Below, piece by piece: positions 1 to 8,101 of a stretch of DNA of 64,000 bases. The stretch is from CAZOZZ01 sp965247425 (GTDB taxonomy: Bacteria; Acidobacteriota; Terriglobia; 20CM-2-55-15), in the NCBI GenBank assembly GCA_965247425.1, contig OZ252023.1, forward strand, positions 2,232,001 through 2,296,000, in the 5' to 3' direction. The notes under the pieces are model-generated. The model saw only the letters and a list, made by a program, of their open reading frames with translations, was not told the origin of the DNA and did no database searches. A program made the position numbers and the translations under genes. Each line of letters starts with the position of its first letter. The first letter of the stretch is position 1.

Positions 1-658
1 TCAGGAAGCCACGCGCCAGGGGGCTCCACGGTATGACGCCGACTCCCTGGTCCATACAGAGAGGGATCATTTCCCTTTCCTCTTCCCGGTAGATCAGGTT
101 GTAGTGATTCTGCATCGATACGAACCGATGCCATCCGTTCTCGCCCGCCACGTGAAGGGCCCGGGAGAATTCCCACGCCGCCATGCTGCTGGCGCCCAGA
201 TAGCGCACCTTACCGGCACGTACGAGCGAATCGAGTGCTTCGGCCACTTCTTCGACCGGGCTGTTGGGGTCCCATCGGTGGATCTGGTAGAGGTCAATAA
301 AATCCACGCCCAGGCGCTTGAGGGATTCGTCACATCCTTCCAAAATGTGCTTGCGCGACAACCCGCTCCGGTTCGGCCCGTCATGAACCGGATAGTGGAC
401 CTTCGAAGCGAGGACGTAGTCGTGCCGCGATGCAAGGTCGCCGAGCGCGCGGCCGGTCACCTCCTCGCTGGCGCCGAGCGAATACATGTCGGCGGTGTCG
501 AAAAAATTGATCCCATGCTCGAGCGCCCGCTTGAAGTGAGGCCGCGCTGTCTCATCATCGAGAATCCAGGGCCGCCATTTCGGATCGCCGTAAGACATGC
601 AGCCCAGACAGATTCGGGAGACTTCGAGCCCCGTGTTTCCAAGTCGTGTATATTTCAT
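1..658 (-). CDS. Aldo/keto reductase, 3' end cut by window edge
   Basis: NAD(P)H-dependent aldo/keto reductase. The reverse strand reads from ATG at 658 without a stop to the window edge, giving 219 residues of a family that is usually about 320-340 long. The start resembles this family (MKYTRLGNTGLEVSRICLGC). The catalytic tetrad is visible: Asp54 and Tyr59 in a DTADMY motif, Lys in LASKVH, and His in LYQIHRWD. The substrate cannot be told from sequence; the closest style is the AKR11/YghZ-like group. It is divergent from the methyltransferase at 716, with 57 bp between the two starts. The call is firm at family level only. Confidence 0.9.
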   Translation of the reverse strand, partial: MKYTRLGNTGLEVSRICLGCMSYGDPKWRPWILDDETARPHFKRALEHGINFFDTADMYSLGASEEVTGRALGDLASRHDYVLASKVHYPVHDGPNRSGLSRKHILEGCDESLKRLGVDFIDLYQIHRWDPNSPVEEVAEALDSLVRAGKVRYLGASSMAAWEFSRALHVAGENGWHRFVSMQNHYNLIYREEEREMIPLCMDQGVGVIPWSPLARGFL

Positions 659-715
659 AGCCCTGACATACTAAACGGAAAGAGGCACAGCAGGCCCTCT
701 TTCCATAGATCGACC

Positions 716-1465
716 ATGACTGACGCCGAGAAGACGGAGCCAACACCGAAGCTTTACGGAGAACTCTCTGGGTGGTTTCATCTGCTGACCTCGCCAGAGA
801 GCTATGTCCACGAGGCGAAATTCATTCGCCGGACTCTTGAACGTTCCTGCACATCCAGGCCTCGAACGTTGTTGGAATTGGGAAGCGGCGGTGGTAACAA
901 CGCTTCACACCTCAAGTCCAGTTTCACGATGACGCTGGTCGACCGGTCGGAAGGAATGCTCACCCTGAGCCGCACACTCAACCCGGAGTGCGCACACATC
1001 CAGGGAGACATGCGAGAGGTTCGGCTCGGGCGCACCTTCGATGCCGTCTTTATTCATGACGCGATCATGTATATCCACACCCTCGACGACCTCTCACGGG
1101 TCGCCGAAACCGCGTTCGCTCATTGCGCCGACGGTGGAGCGCTTCACGTTCTGCCCGATTGCACTCGCGAAACGTTCATCCCCGCGCCCGAGAGCGGGGG
1201 TCACGACGGAGACGGGCGAAGCTTGCGGTATGTCGCGTGGACATACGATCCAGTGGAATCGGATACCACGTACATCGTGGACATGGCCTACTTGCTTCGT
1301 GAAGGCGATGAAAAGGTCCGGGCCATCCATGATCAACACATTTTCGGCCTGTTCTCACGAGATGAATGGCTGCGCACTCTGGACACGGCGGGCTTCGAGG
1401 CCCGGCTCGTGACGGACGATCCGGATGGCCGCGATACTTTCGTCGGCGTCAAACCAGGAAAGTGA
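716..1465 (+). CDS. Class I SAM-dependent methyltransferase
   Basis: Protein of 249 residues with a Rossmann-type SAM-binding motif I at residues 52-60 (LLELGSGGG), an acidic residue after strand 2 (LVDRS, about 76) and a motif resembling QGDMRE near residue 97. The C-terminal half carries the beta-strand pattern of class I methyltransferases. The open frame extends upstream to 104, but that part lies opposite the aldo/keto reductase and is shadow; ATG 716 is the first sensible start. Substrate unknown. It is divergent from the reductase and convergent with the broken VOC gene. No operon partner is visible. Confidence 0.85.
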   Translation: MTDAEKTEPTPKLYGELSGWFHLLTSPESYVHEAKFIRRTLERSCTSRPRTLLELGSGGGNNASHLKSSFTMTLVDRSEGMLTLSRTLNPECAHIQGDMREVRLGRTFDAVFIHDAIMYIHTLDDLSRVAETAFAHCADGGALHVLPDCTRETFIPAPESGGHDGDGRSLRYVAWTYDPVESDTTYIVDMAYLLREGDEKVRAIHDQHIFGLFSRDEWLRTLDTAGFEARLVTDDPDGRDTFVGVKPGK

Positions 1466-1486
1466 GGCCAGTAGAGGTGAGAGGAG

Positions 1487-2014
1487 TTACTGGGATGACA
1501 GGACGTACATGTTGCCGTCCGGATCCTTCAAAATCGCCGAGGTTCCCCAATCTTCCTTTTTGGGTTGCTGGACAAACTGCACGCCGTTTTCCGTCATCTG
1601 CTGATACGTAGACTCGACATCGTCGGACAGAAACGAGAGGTTCGTCAGACCGCCGATTCGGTCTTCATGTCCATCGGGCGTAAAGAGGACAAGACGCGTC
1701 TCGGCGCCGGGGATCCGAAGCTCGATCCAGCGTTGCTTACCGTTGAACGGCTGGTCGGTGGCGACGGCGAAGCAGAGGAGCCTGCGCGGCAGAAGAGATC
1801 TACTGCGAAAGCGGTATAATCGGTCCATATTTCCCCGATTTTTCGTTGAATAGAACCACTATTCGCCTCAAAATCGAGAAAATCTGGCCTCGATTCTCCA
1901 CTTTCTCGCTACGATCCCTTCTGCCGCGCAGGCTCCTAGCTTTTCGGTGAAGAACTTGAGCGACCGATCCTGATCGGTCACGGGAACGCTGACGAATTTG
2001 ATGGCCTTGATCAC
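1487..2014 (-). pseudogene. VOC/glyoxalase-family gene split by a MITE-like insertion
   Basis: The N-terminal piece starts at GTG 2014 after a GGAGG-type ribosome site and reads VIKAIKFVSVPVTDQDRS through FFTEKLG. The rest resumes after the insertion with FAVATDQPFNGKQRWIEL and runs to the stop at 1487. Joined, the two parts make one ordinary VOC protein of about 120 residues ending in PDGNMYVLSSQ. The 160-bp insert at 1777-1936 puts stops and foreign residues between them, so the gene is almost certainly inactive. The N-terminal part reads into the insert and ends at 1868. Function before disruption is unknown; relatives are annotated as glyoxalase or bleomycin-resistance-like. Confidence 0.85.
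1777..1936. repeat. MITE-like element, copy 1, inside VOC gene
   Basis: Non-coding element with near-perfect terminal inverted repeats: GGAGCCTGCGCGGCAGAAG at the left end and its reverse complement at the right. The interior is A/T-rich. A second copy lies at 45610-45788 with the same interior order, and a solo end at 22375-22392. It carries no transposase, so it would have to move with help from elsewhere in the genome. No clear target duplication is visible at this copy. Confidence 0.85.
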
Positions 2015-2065
2015 GATTCTTCCTCCATGGTTACCGCTACCGGTTAACTTAAGTCGCGGATCTCG

Positions 2066-2110
2066 TTGACCGCAAGACGTGAAAAGCCTAGTATGGCAAT
2101 CATTGCCATA
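2066..2110 (+). promoter_or_regulatory. Sigma70-type promoter with a perfect 19-bp palindromic operator
   Basis: TTGACC (2066-2071), a 17-bp spacer, and TAGTAT (2089-2094) form a good promoter. A perfect palindrome, TATGGCAATCATTGCCATA (2092-2110), overlaps the -10 box and the expected start site near 2101. It lies just before a winged-helix gene, which suggests autoregulation. Binding by that protein is inference. Confidence 0.6.
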
Positions 2111-2128
2111 GCGTGGAGTCTTGGAACC

Positions 2129-2428
2129 TTGGAACAAATCTCACTGGACGCGTACATCGTCGATTCATTGATGCCGGATCTGGTCGGTCACGACCGGCAG
2201 CCGGCGGCATTCCTGGTCTACCTGTATCTCTGCCGGCAATGCGGTGACGACGCCCCGCACCGGCAGCGGAGCCTGCGGGAAGTGTCCGAAGGCACCGGGC
2301 TGTCGAAGCGGGCGGTCCAGGAAGCGATCAGCCGGCTGGTGAAACGGGAACTCATTGGTGTGGAACGAGAATCCCCGACCGCAGTGCCGAAGTATGCGGT
2401 TCACCGGCCCTGGTCGAGATACGCCTAG
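2129..2428 (+). CDS. Small winged-helix DNA-binding protein, probable autoregulator
   Basis: Protein of 99 residues if it starts at TTG 2129 (MEQISLDAYIVDSLMPD). The frame is open from 2066, but the promoter at 2066-2094 places the transcript start near 2101, so ATG 2093 cannot be used; ATG 2171 is an alternative. The centre reads REVSEGTGLSKRAVQEAISR, a helix-turn-helix, followed by LVKRELIGV, a wing-like strand. No sensor domain is present. The perfect palindrome at its own promoter suggests it represses itself. MsrA follows after 30 bp and may be co-transcribed, which would make the locus oxidative-stress related; that is inference. Confidence 0.65.
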   Translation: MEQISLDAYIVDSLMPDLVGHDRQPAAFLVYLYLCRQCGDDAPHRQRSLREVSEGTGLSKRAVQEAISRLVKRELIGVERESPTAVPKYAVHRPWSRYA

Positions 2429-2458
2429 GTTATGCTTGAGCCCTTAGAGAGTGAAACC

Positions 2459-3019
2459 ATGAACACAACAGATGACACAGCAACACTGGGGGGCGGGTGC
2501 TTCTGGTGTCTCGAAGCGGTGTACGAAGAGCTGACCGGCGTGTCTTCGATTGAATCCGGATATTCGGGCGGTGCGCGACCCAATCCGAGTTATGAGCAGG
2601 TTTGTTCCGGAGCGACGGGCCATGCCGAGGTCGTCCAGGTCCGGTTCGACTCCACCGTGACGACGTACCGTGAGATTCTCCAGATCTTCTTCTCGATCCA
2701 TGACCCGACAACGTTGAACCGCCAGGGCAACGATGTTGGCAGTCAGTACCGCTCGGTCATCTTCTATCATTCCGATCGGCAGAAAGAGACGGCCCGAAAC
2801 GTGATCGAAGAGATCGAAAAGGCAGAGGTCTTCCCTTCGCCCGTCGTGACGGAAGTCGTCCCCCTCGAGCAGTTCTATCCCGCCGAGCAGCACCACCAGG
2901 ACTACTATCGCCGGAACCAGAGTCAGCCCTATTGCCAGTACGTGATCGACCCGAAGGTCGCAAAGTTCCGAAAGCAATATTTCGACAAGTTGAAAAAATC
3001 ATCCGCTGCCGGCGACTGA
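2459..3019 (+). CDS. msrA: Peptide methionine sulfoxide reductase MsrA
   Basis: Reduces the S-form of methionine sulfoxide in proteins and free methionine sulfoxide, using thioredoxin. The protein is 186 residues, normal for the family. The signature GCFWC is at residues 13-17 with catalytic Cys14. The conserved stretches YSGG, GHAEVV, FFSIHDPTTLNRQGNDVGSQ and HQDYY are all present, as is a C-terminal recycling Cys in QPYCQYVI. ATG 2459 fits homologues best; an in-frame ATG at 2432 would add nine unconserved residues. It sits 30 bp after the winged-helix gene. Confidence 0.95.
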   Translation: MNTTDDTATLGGGCFWCLEAVYEELTGVSSIESGYSGGARPNPSYEQVCSGATGHAEVVQVRFDSTVTTYREILQIFFSIHDPTTLNRQGNDVGSQYRSVIFYHSDRQKETARNVIEEIEKAEVFPSPVVTEVVPLEQFYPAEQHHQDYYRRNQSQPYCQYVIDPKVAKFRKQYFDKLKKSSAAGD

Positions 3020-3107
3020 CAGCCGAATGATCTCCGCTTGACCCATAGCAGCCAAACGCGTGACGATTTCGTCCCGCATCTCGATAACAGTACGATTGGA
3101 GGACACC

Positions 3108-3437
3108 ATGAGCGCCAGTGATCATCTGGGAAAATATGCGGAAGGTTGGATAAAGGGCGATCCGGATACGGTCATCTCATCGTTGGCTGATGAATACGTG
3201 CTCGACGACCCCTCGACCGGTCAAATATCCAAAGCCGGGTTTGGCGCGTACTTCAAGGAGACCAAAGAAATGGTCACTTCGATGGGCGGCGGCGGCGACC
3301 CCTTCATGGAAATCACCGAACTGGTGACCTCGGAGAAGGACGGAGTCCTGACCGCCTGGGCCTGGTGGAAATTCCTGGGCACGCCTATGGAAGGGGGCGG
3401 CCTGATCAAAGTCACCGATAACGGAGTGATCTCCTAA
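3108..3437 (+). CDS. SnoaL/NTF2-like protein with an early stop
   Basis: Small cone-fold protein of 109 residues. ATG 3108 follows a strong GGAGGA site. It begins MSASDHLGKYAEGWIKGD and has the SnoaL-like ending GGLIKVTDNGVIS. The TAA at 3435-3437 appears premature: the same frame continues with RLTNYAKPAE to a TAG at 3468-3470, which is what relatives have at this place (typically GVISERL...YAKPAE), so a single change GAA to TAA would explain it. Loss of ten C-terminal residues may or may not abolish function. The specific role is unknown. Confidence 0.7.
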   Translation: MSASDHLGKYAEGWIKGDPDTVISSLADEYVLDDPSTGQISKAGFGAYFKETKEMVTSMGGGGDPFMEITELVTSEKDGVLTAWAWWKFLGTPMEGGGLIKVTDNGVIS

Positions 3438-3483
3438 CGCCTCACGAACTACGCCAAACCGGCAGAATAGATCGGAAAGGAAA

Positions 3484-3515
3484 AAATAGGGACAAGCATG
3501 TGCCTGTCCCTATTT
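3484..3515. terminator. Hairpin after the SnoaL-like gene
   Basis: AAATAGGGACA (3484-3494) pairs with TGTCCCTATTT (3505-3515): an 11-bp perfect stem with a 10-nt loop. The A-run on one side and T-run on the other would allow termination in either direction. Confidence 0.6.
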
Positions 3516-3591
3516 CCAAGTCCCCTGATCACCACCTCCCCGACAGTGATACACTCCGTCGAATATATTTCAGCAACGGAGGCTCGACCTG

Positions 3592-4803
3592 ATGACGTGG
3601 AAATCACTTCCCCCTCTTCCGCCGGCGTGTGTGCTCGTTTTAGCGCTGGTGTTTCCCCTACAGGCCCAGTCCCCCGACGCGGACCAGGTCCACGAGTCGG
3701 CCCGCCACTATTTCCGGGTCGTGACCGTGGCGGAAGGATTGGACAACCCGTGGTCCCTCGCCTGGCTGCCGACGGGGGAGATGCTGTTGACGGAACGAAC
3801 AGGCCGCCTGAGAATCATCCGCAACGACAAGCTCGATCCGGAATCCGTGACCGGTTGGCCTCCCGTTTACAAGGAGCGGGGACAGGGCGGGTTTATGGAC
3901 ATCGTTCCGCATCCGGACTTTGCCGACAACCGCCTGCTCTATCTGAGCTATGGGAAACCCAACGCGGACGGCTCCGAGGGCACGACCACCATCGTACGGG
4001 GACGCCTGGAAGGACATCGGGTTGTCGACGTCGAGGAGATCTTCGAGGCGAACGCCTGGGGTGATAACAACAACCACTTCTCCGGGCGGATGGTGTTCGA
4101 CCACGATGGCTACCTCTTCCTCGCCGTGGGCGACCGGATGGTCGATCCCGACATGATGGCGGACCATCCCGCGCAGGACCGAACGAACCACATGGGCACG
4201 ATCGTCCGTCTCCACGACGACGGACGGATCCCATCGGACAACCCGTTCATCGACCGCACCGATGCCCTTCCCGAAATCTGGAGCTACGGTCACCGGAACA
4301 TGCAGGGGCTCGCCGTCCATCCGGAAACCGGTGAAGTCTGGTCGAACGAACACGGCCCCCGGGGAGGCGACGAGCTGAACCTTATCGTTCGCGGCAGGAA
4401 CTACGGCTGGCCCGTCGTTTCCTATGGCATCCACTACAGTGGTGAGGTCTTTACGACCGAAGTCGCTAGACCCGAAACGGAACAGCCCCGGTTCGCCTGG
4501 ATTCCGTCCATCGGAATTTCCGGGCTGATGATCTATTCCGGCGATCAATTCCCCTGGTGGAAGGGCAGTATATTCTCGGGCGGCCTGGTCGGTGAGCAAC
4601 TCTCCCGGGTCACTCTCCTCGAGGGTCCCGCTGCTGTGAGTGCGGAGCTTCTTCTCGACGGCGTCGTGGGACCGATCCGGGATGTCCGAGAGAGCCCGAA
4701 CGGCTTCATCTACCTGACGACTGAAGATCGCAGCGGTGCGGAGCTGTCAAGAATCGTCAGACTGGAACCGGTAGCTGGAGAAGTTCAGCCACCGCCGGAT
4801 TAG
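3592..4803 (+). CDS. Secreted PQQ-dependent aldose sugar dehydrogenase (YliI/Asd-like)
   Basis: Soluble beta-propeller dehydrogenase expected to oxidise aldoses with PQQ in the periplasm. The protein is 403 residues with an N-terminal signal peptide (hydrophobic 10-22, cleavage after AQA-like residues near 25). Family marks include LDNPWSLAWLPTGEMLLTER, the GHRNMQGL motif, EHGPRGGDELN and YGWPVVSYG, which belong to the PQQ-binding and calcium sites in the sGDH/Asd fold. No PQQ synthesis genes are in the window. It is the last gene before the RiPP cluster and on the same strand, but a 117-bp gap separates them and no functional link is evident. Confidence 0.9.
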   Translation: MTWKSLPPLPPACVLVLALVFPLQAQSPDADQVHESARHYFRVVTVAEGLDNPWSLAWLPTGEMLLTERTGRLRIIRNDKLDPESVTGWPPVYKERGQGGFMDIVPHPDFADNRLLYLSYGKPNADGSEGTTTIVRGRLEGHRVVDVEEIFEANAWGDNNNHFSGRMVFDHDGYLFLAVGDRMVDPDMMADHPAQDRTNHMGTIVRLHDDGRIPSDNPFIDRTDALPEIWSYGHRNMQGLAVHPETGEVWSNEHGPRGGDELNLIVRGRNYGWPVVSYGIHYSGEVFTTEVARPETEQPRFAWIPSIGISGLMIYSGDQFPWWKGSIFSGGLVGEQLSRVTLLEGPAAVSAELLLDGVVGPIRDVRESPNGFIYLTTEDRSGAELSRIVRLEPVAGEVQPPPD

Positions 4804-4920
4804 CGAATTGTGGGTGCCATCGCATCCATTTCACTATGATCCAATTGTTTTGTGGACTTGGCGAAGTAGGTAGGCTAAGTTTGGCGTGAAATCACACCAT
4901 CTTCGAAGGAGTGTATCGTA

Positions 4921-5196
4921 ATGGATGAGCAGAAATTGTTGGGGATCCTTGCAGGAGAACTACAGTCGAATGAACAATCCCGTGCGGCATTCCAGAAGTC
5001 TCCGAAGGCGTTCCTGACCGAGTTTCTGGCTAAGCACAAAGAGTCGGGTGAACTCAGCGACGAGGAGCTGGAGGGAGTGGCCGGCGGCGGCGAGACATTC
5101 GACCTGAGCGGATTCGCAACCAAAGTGGCCGAGAGCGCCAGTTTCGGAAAGGAATTCGTATCCAGAATCAATTCAAAGGCAGCGGTGATGTGGTAG
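4921..5196 (+). CDS. Putative RiPP precursor peptide with double-glycine leader
   Basis: Peptide of 91 residues starting at ATG 4921, nine bases after AAGGAG. Residues 1-54 look like a NHLP/Nif11-type leader: an amphipathic helical segment, a SPKAFLTEFL stretch, then LSDEELEGVAGG, the typical end of such leaders before protease cleavage. The presumed core is residues 57-91 (about 34 residues), rich in Ser, Ala, Phe, Lys and Val and ending AAVMW. It has no Cys, so a lanthipeptide or sactipeptide is unlikely; C-methylation, epimerisation or a C-C crosslink by radical SAM enzymes fits better. Four radical SAM genes follow on the same strand. No C39-type peptidase/transporter is in the window. 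Confidence 0.8.
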   Translation: MDEQKLLGILAGELQSNEQSRAAFQKSPKAFLTEFLAKHKESGELSDEELEGVAGGGETFDLSGFATKVAESASFGKEFVSRINSKAAVMW

Positions 5197-5305
5197 ACGG
5201 CCTGTCTTCTCGGGGTTCAACAACAGCCCCGGCCGAAATGATCGAATAAGATGTCGCCGAACGGGAAGGCGAGCCTGTTCAGGACGTTCTAATTGATTCC
5301 CCATG

Positions 5306-5348
5306 CAGCCACCGCCCTCCAGCAGCCAGGGCGGTGGCTGTTCATTTT
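5306..5348 (+). terminator. Strong hairpin between precursor and radical SAM genes (attenuator-like)
   Basis: CAGCCACCGCCCT (5306-5318) pairs perfectly with AGGGCGGTGGCTG (5328-5340) over a 9-nt loop; an imperfect T-rich run TTCATTTT follows. A leaky terminator here would make more precursor transcript than enzyme transcript. A smaller CGGGG/CCCCG hairpin lies upstream near 5215-5235. Confidence 0.7.
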
Positions 5349-5378
5349 GGACCTCTTCGTGGAGACCACGCTCTGAAG

Positions 5379-6854
5379 ATGAGTCGAATCTCACAATCTC
5401 TCAGCGACCTGGAGCAGAAGCATCGGAGGGCCCCTCGCGTAGAACGGGCGATCTCCCGTCTCATCGATATGGAAGTCCCCCAATCTTTCGAGGCGCTACC
5501 CTACTTCCGAACCATCGACCCTGCGCTGGACTTCATGATCACGTTTCCCGCCCGCTCCGCATCGCAACAACAGTCCGAGGGCTCCCACCGGCCGGACAGC
5601 GTCTTCAGTCCGACCGAGCCGGAGCGAGCCGTCCGCAGAGCACGTACTTATTTCCACATTCCCTTCTGTCAGGACATTTGCAAGTACTGCATCTTCTTTA
5701 TCCGCTACGGCACGGACGACCACGCCACGCACTATCTGAAGGCTTTAAAGCAGGAATGGCGGCGGATTTCCTCACTGCCCATGCTTCGGACGATGGTTTC
5801 GAGAGAAATGTACGTGGGCGGAGGAACGCCCACTTCCTTGAGCCTGGAGCATCTGGACCTTCTCACCGACATGCTCCAAAGCGACGTGCGCCTCGAGCGT
5901 GGCGCGGAGTATACCTTCGAGGCGCATCCGGCCACCCTTACGCAAGAGAAGTTGGATCTTCTGGCTGCGCGAGGCGTGAACCGAATCAGCATGGGCGTCG
6001 AGCCCTTCGACAACCAGGCCCTGGAGCTCTGCGGCCGAGTAGGCTATACGAGGGATGATGTTCCGGTCGTTCTGGAGATGATCCGCAGCGCCGGCATTAC
6101 GAATGTCAACATCGACATGATCTACGGCCTTCCCGGCGAGACCCTGATCAAGTTCGCCGACACTCTGGAGTATCTGACGGACGTTTTTGACGCGGACCTC
6201 GTGACAGCCGTGAGTTGGTACCCCTATACCACACGGAAGACCCTCCCGGAGTGGCCGAAAGGGCATTTCCTGCCAGACAGCCTCGACATGCTGCTGATGT
6301 CGGCGATGATCCGAGACGCGCTTGTCGAGGATCTCGATTCCAGTGAGAGTCCGGCCAGGTACTTTGAGCCCCGGTGCTATTCGAACGGCACGAAGAAGAA
6401 GGATACCGTTGACTGGGACCGAGTCGTTCGGGACTGGCTTTCCGAATACGAGGACGTGGAGATTGGCTGTGGGAATTATGCCTATTCCTACGTCGACGCC
6501 GCAAACCAGTCGTACGTGAATCAACGCGGCGTCAAACAATACATCAAACGTGTGGAGGCCGGCGAACTTCCGGTTGCAACCGAGTTGAACCTGACGCATG
6601 AATTGAAACTCGAGCGTGCGATTCTGAAGGCTTGCCAGATTGGTTTCGTGAACTTGAAAGCGATCGAAGAAACTTTCGAGTTCTGTCTGCTCAGAGAAAA
6701 GCGAGGCGAGGTTGCTGAGATGGTTGAACACCGATTGGTTGAGGTTACCGACGGCCAGATATTCCTGACCGAGAAAGGCAAGCTGAACCTGGAGGCCGTT
6801 GCCAGAAAGCTCGCCTTCATGCCTGGCCGCTATCAGGTGTTGGCCGGTGCCTGA
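5379..6854 (+). CDS. HemN/HemW-like radical SAM protein, probable RiPP maturase
   Basis: Protein of 491 residues from ATG 5379 (the open frame reaches a GTG at 5334 inside the hairpin, an unlikely start). An N-terminal region of about 90 residues precedes the radical SAM motif CxxxCxxC at Cys97, Cys101 and Cys104 in HIPFCQDICKYC. The HemN-type marks YVGGGTPTSL, RISMGVEPF and NIDMIYGLPGE follow, and a C-terminal winged-helix-like part ends LTEKGKLNLEAVARKL. HemN-like proteins in natural-product clusters include class C radical SAM methyltransferases, which use two SAM molecules; true HemN or HemW would not be expected beside a precursor and three B12 enzymes. Exact chemistry is inference. The next gene starts 25-28 bp downstream. 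Confidence 0.8.
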   Translation: MSRISQSLSDLEQKHRRAPRVERAISRLIDMEVPQSFEALPYFRTIDPALDFMITFPARSASQQQSEGSHRPDSVFSPTEPERAVRRARTYFHIPFCQDICKYCIFFIRYGTDDHATHYLKALKQEWRRISSLPMLRTMVSREMYVGGGTPTSLSLEHLDLLTDMLQSDVRLERGAEYTFEAHPATLTQEKLDLLAARGVNRISMGVEPFDNQALELCGRVGYTRDDVPVVLEMIRSAGITNVNIDMIYGLPGETLIKFADTLEYLTDVFDADLVTAVSWYPYTTRKTLPEWPKGHFLPDSLDMLLMSAMIRDALVEDLDSSESPARYFEPRCYSNGTKKKDTVDWDRVVRDWLSEYEDVEIGCGNYAYSYVDAANQSYVNQRGVKQYIKRVEAGELPVATELNLTHELKLERAILKACQIGFVNLKAIEETFEFCLLREKRGEVAEMVEHRLVEVTDGQIFLTEKGKLNLEAVARKLAFMPGRYQVLAGA

Positions 6855-7915
6855 CCCGAACAGTGCGTCCGTCGGATCGATGATGAAACGTATATGTCTC
6901 ATTCCGTGCCCGATTTCCTCCACTCACGAAACCGTGTCGGAGATTACCAAGGTGTCCATACCTCTGGGCGTTTTGTCCCTTTATGCGCAAGTCGAGCGCA
7001 ATCCCCTTTGCGGTTTCGTTCCTGATTTTTGCGACTTGAATCTCGAGATCGAAAGAAGGGGTTTGAAGCTCGACAGAGAGTTCTACGAAACGGCCGCCCA
7101 ACTGCTGGCCGACCGCAACGCGGACGTCTACGGCTTTGGCACAATCAGCAACACGTATATCGACGTTCTCGAAATATCGAAACGCCTGAAGATTCTGCGT
7201 CCTGAAGTCGACATCATTTTCGGCGGTGCCCAGGCGTCTATCACGGACGTCCGCACCCTGGAGGTCTGTTCGTTTGTGGACGTCGTGGTCCGCGGGGAAG
7301 CGGAGTATTCCCTTCTTGAACTCCTCGAGACCATGCGCGATGGCGGCGACTTCGAAGCTGTCGGCGGCATCACCTACAGGGACCGAAGTGGAGCAGTCAT
7401 CCGCAATCCCCCCGCGCCTTTGATCGAAGACCTCGACGCCCTGCCCCTACCAAAATATGAATTGTATTCCGAGATCATCAGAAGCTATTCGGGCGCGCGC
7501 GAAAGCAATATGGAATTCGTCAATGGAATTCCCATCGACGTGGGCCGCGGCTGTCCGTTCAGCTGCACGTTCTGTGTGACCAATGACTACTTCGTCAGGA
7601 CCTTCCGTTTGAAATCGCAAGACCGAATATTGGAAGAGGTTCGATATCTTTCGGAAAACTTTGGCGCCACGTTGTTTCATTTTGAGCATGACATGTTCAC
7701 CGTCAACCGGAAAAAGGTCATGCAATTCTGTGCCCGGTTGGCGGAAGAGAAGATTGATATTGCCTGGAATTGTTCGGCGCGAATCGACACTGTGGATGAA
7801 GAACTCCTGGGCGTCATGGCCGCCGTAGGCTGTAAGACCATCTTCTTCGGCCTCGAATCGGCTTCCCAGAAAGTTCAAAAGAGTATCAAGAAGAACCTGA
7901 AGCTCAAGAGCATGG

Positions 7916-7924
7916 ACAGTACAC
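7916..7924. repeat. 9-bp target duplication, left side of IS copy 1
   Basis: ACAGTACAC here is repeated at 9833-9841, directly outside the inverted repeats of the insertion sequence. It proves insertion by transposition and allows exact reconstruction of the interrupted gene. Confidence 0.95.
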
Positions 7925-8101
7925 CAGCCATTTCGGAAGTCAGGGAGGACGGAGTGTCTGGAAGGGGCTCTGGAAGGGAAAAGGTCGAGGAGGGAGAGGA
8001 ATTTGAAGTGAGGGGTATTTTCGAGAGACAGGTATCCGTAGCGGGTCCAGCCCGGTGATTGGGGTCAGGCAGGCGCGTGGAGACCAGGGAAACGAGTCAG
8101 T

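Noticed and set aside
104..715. N-terminal extension of the methyltransferase upstream of ATG 716
   Set aside because: It is antisense to the aldo/keto reductase and shows no conserved pattern.
4804..4920. A promoter for the RiPP precursor
   Set aside because: Several TTG-rich hexamers exist, but none has a convincing -10 at 16-18 bp, so I did not list one.
4921..5196. Class II bacteriocin read of the precursor
   Set aside because: The leader is longer than usual, the core has no Cys pair or YGNGV-type motif, and radical SAM genes rather than an immunity gene follow.
5303..6058. Open frame of 251 residues starting MQPPPSSSQGGGC across the hairpin
   Set aside because: It lies over the HemN-like gene in another frame; its start is made by the hairpin stem and its residues show no family pattern. 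It is a shadow.
5379..6854. Calling this gene hemN or hemW of heme metabolism
   Set aside because: No heme gene is near, the protein has a long N-terminal extension, and it sits between a RiPP precursor and three B12 radical SAM genes.
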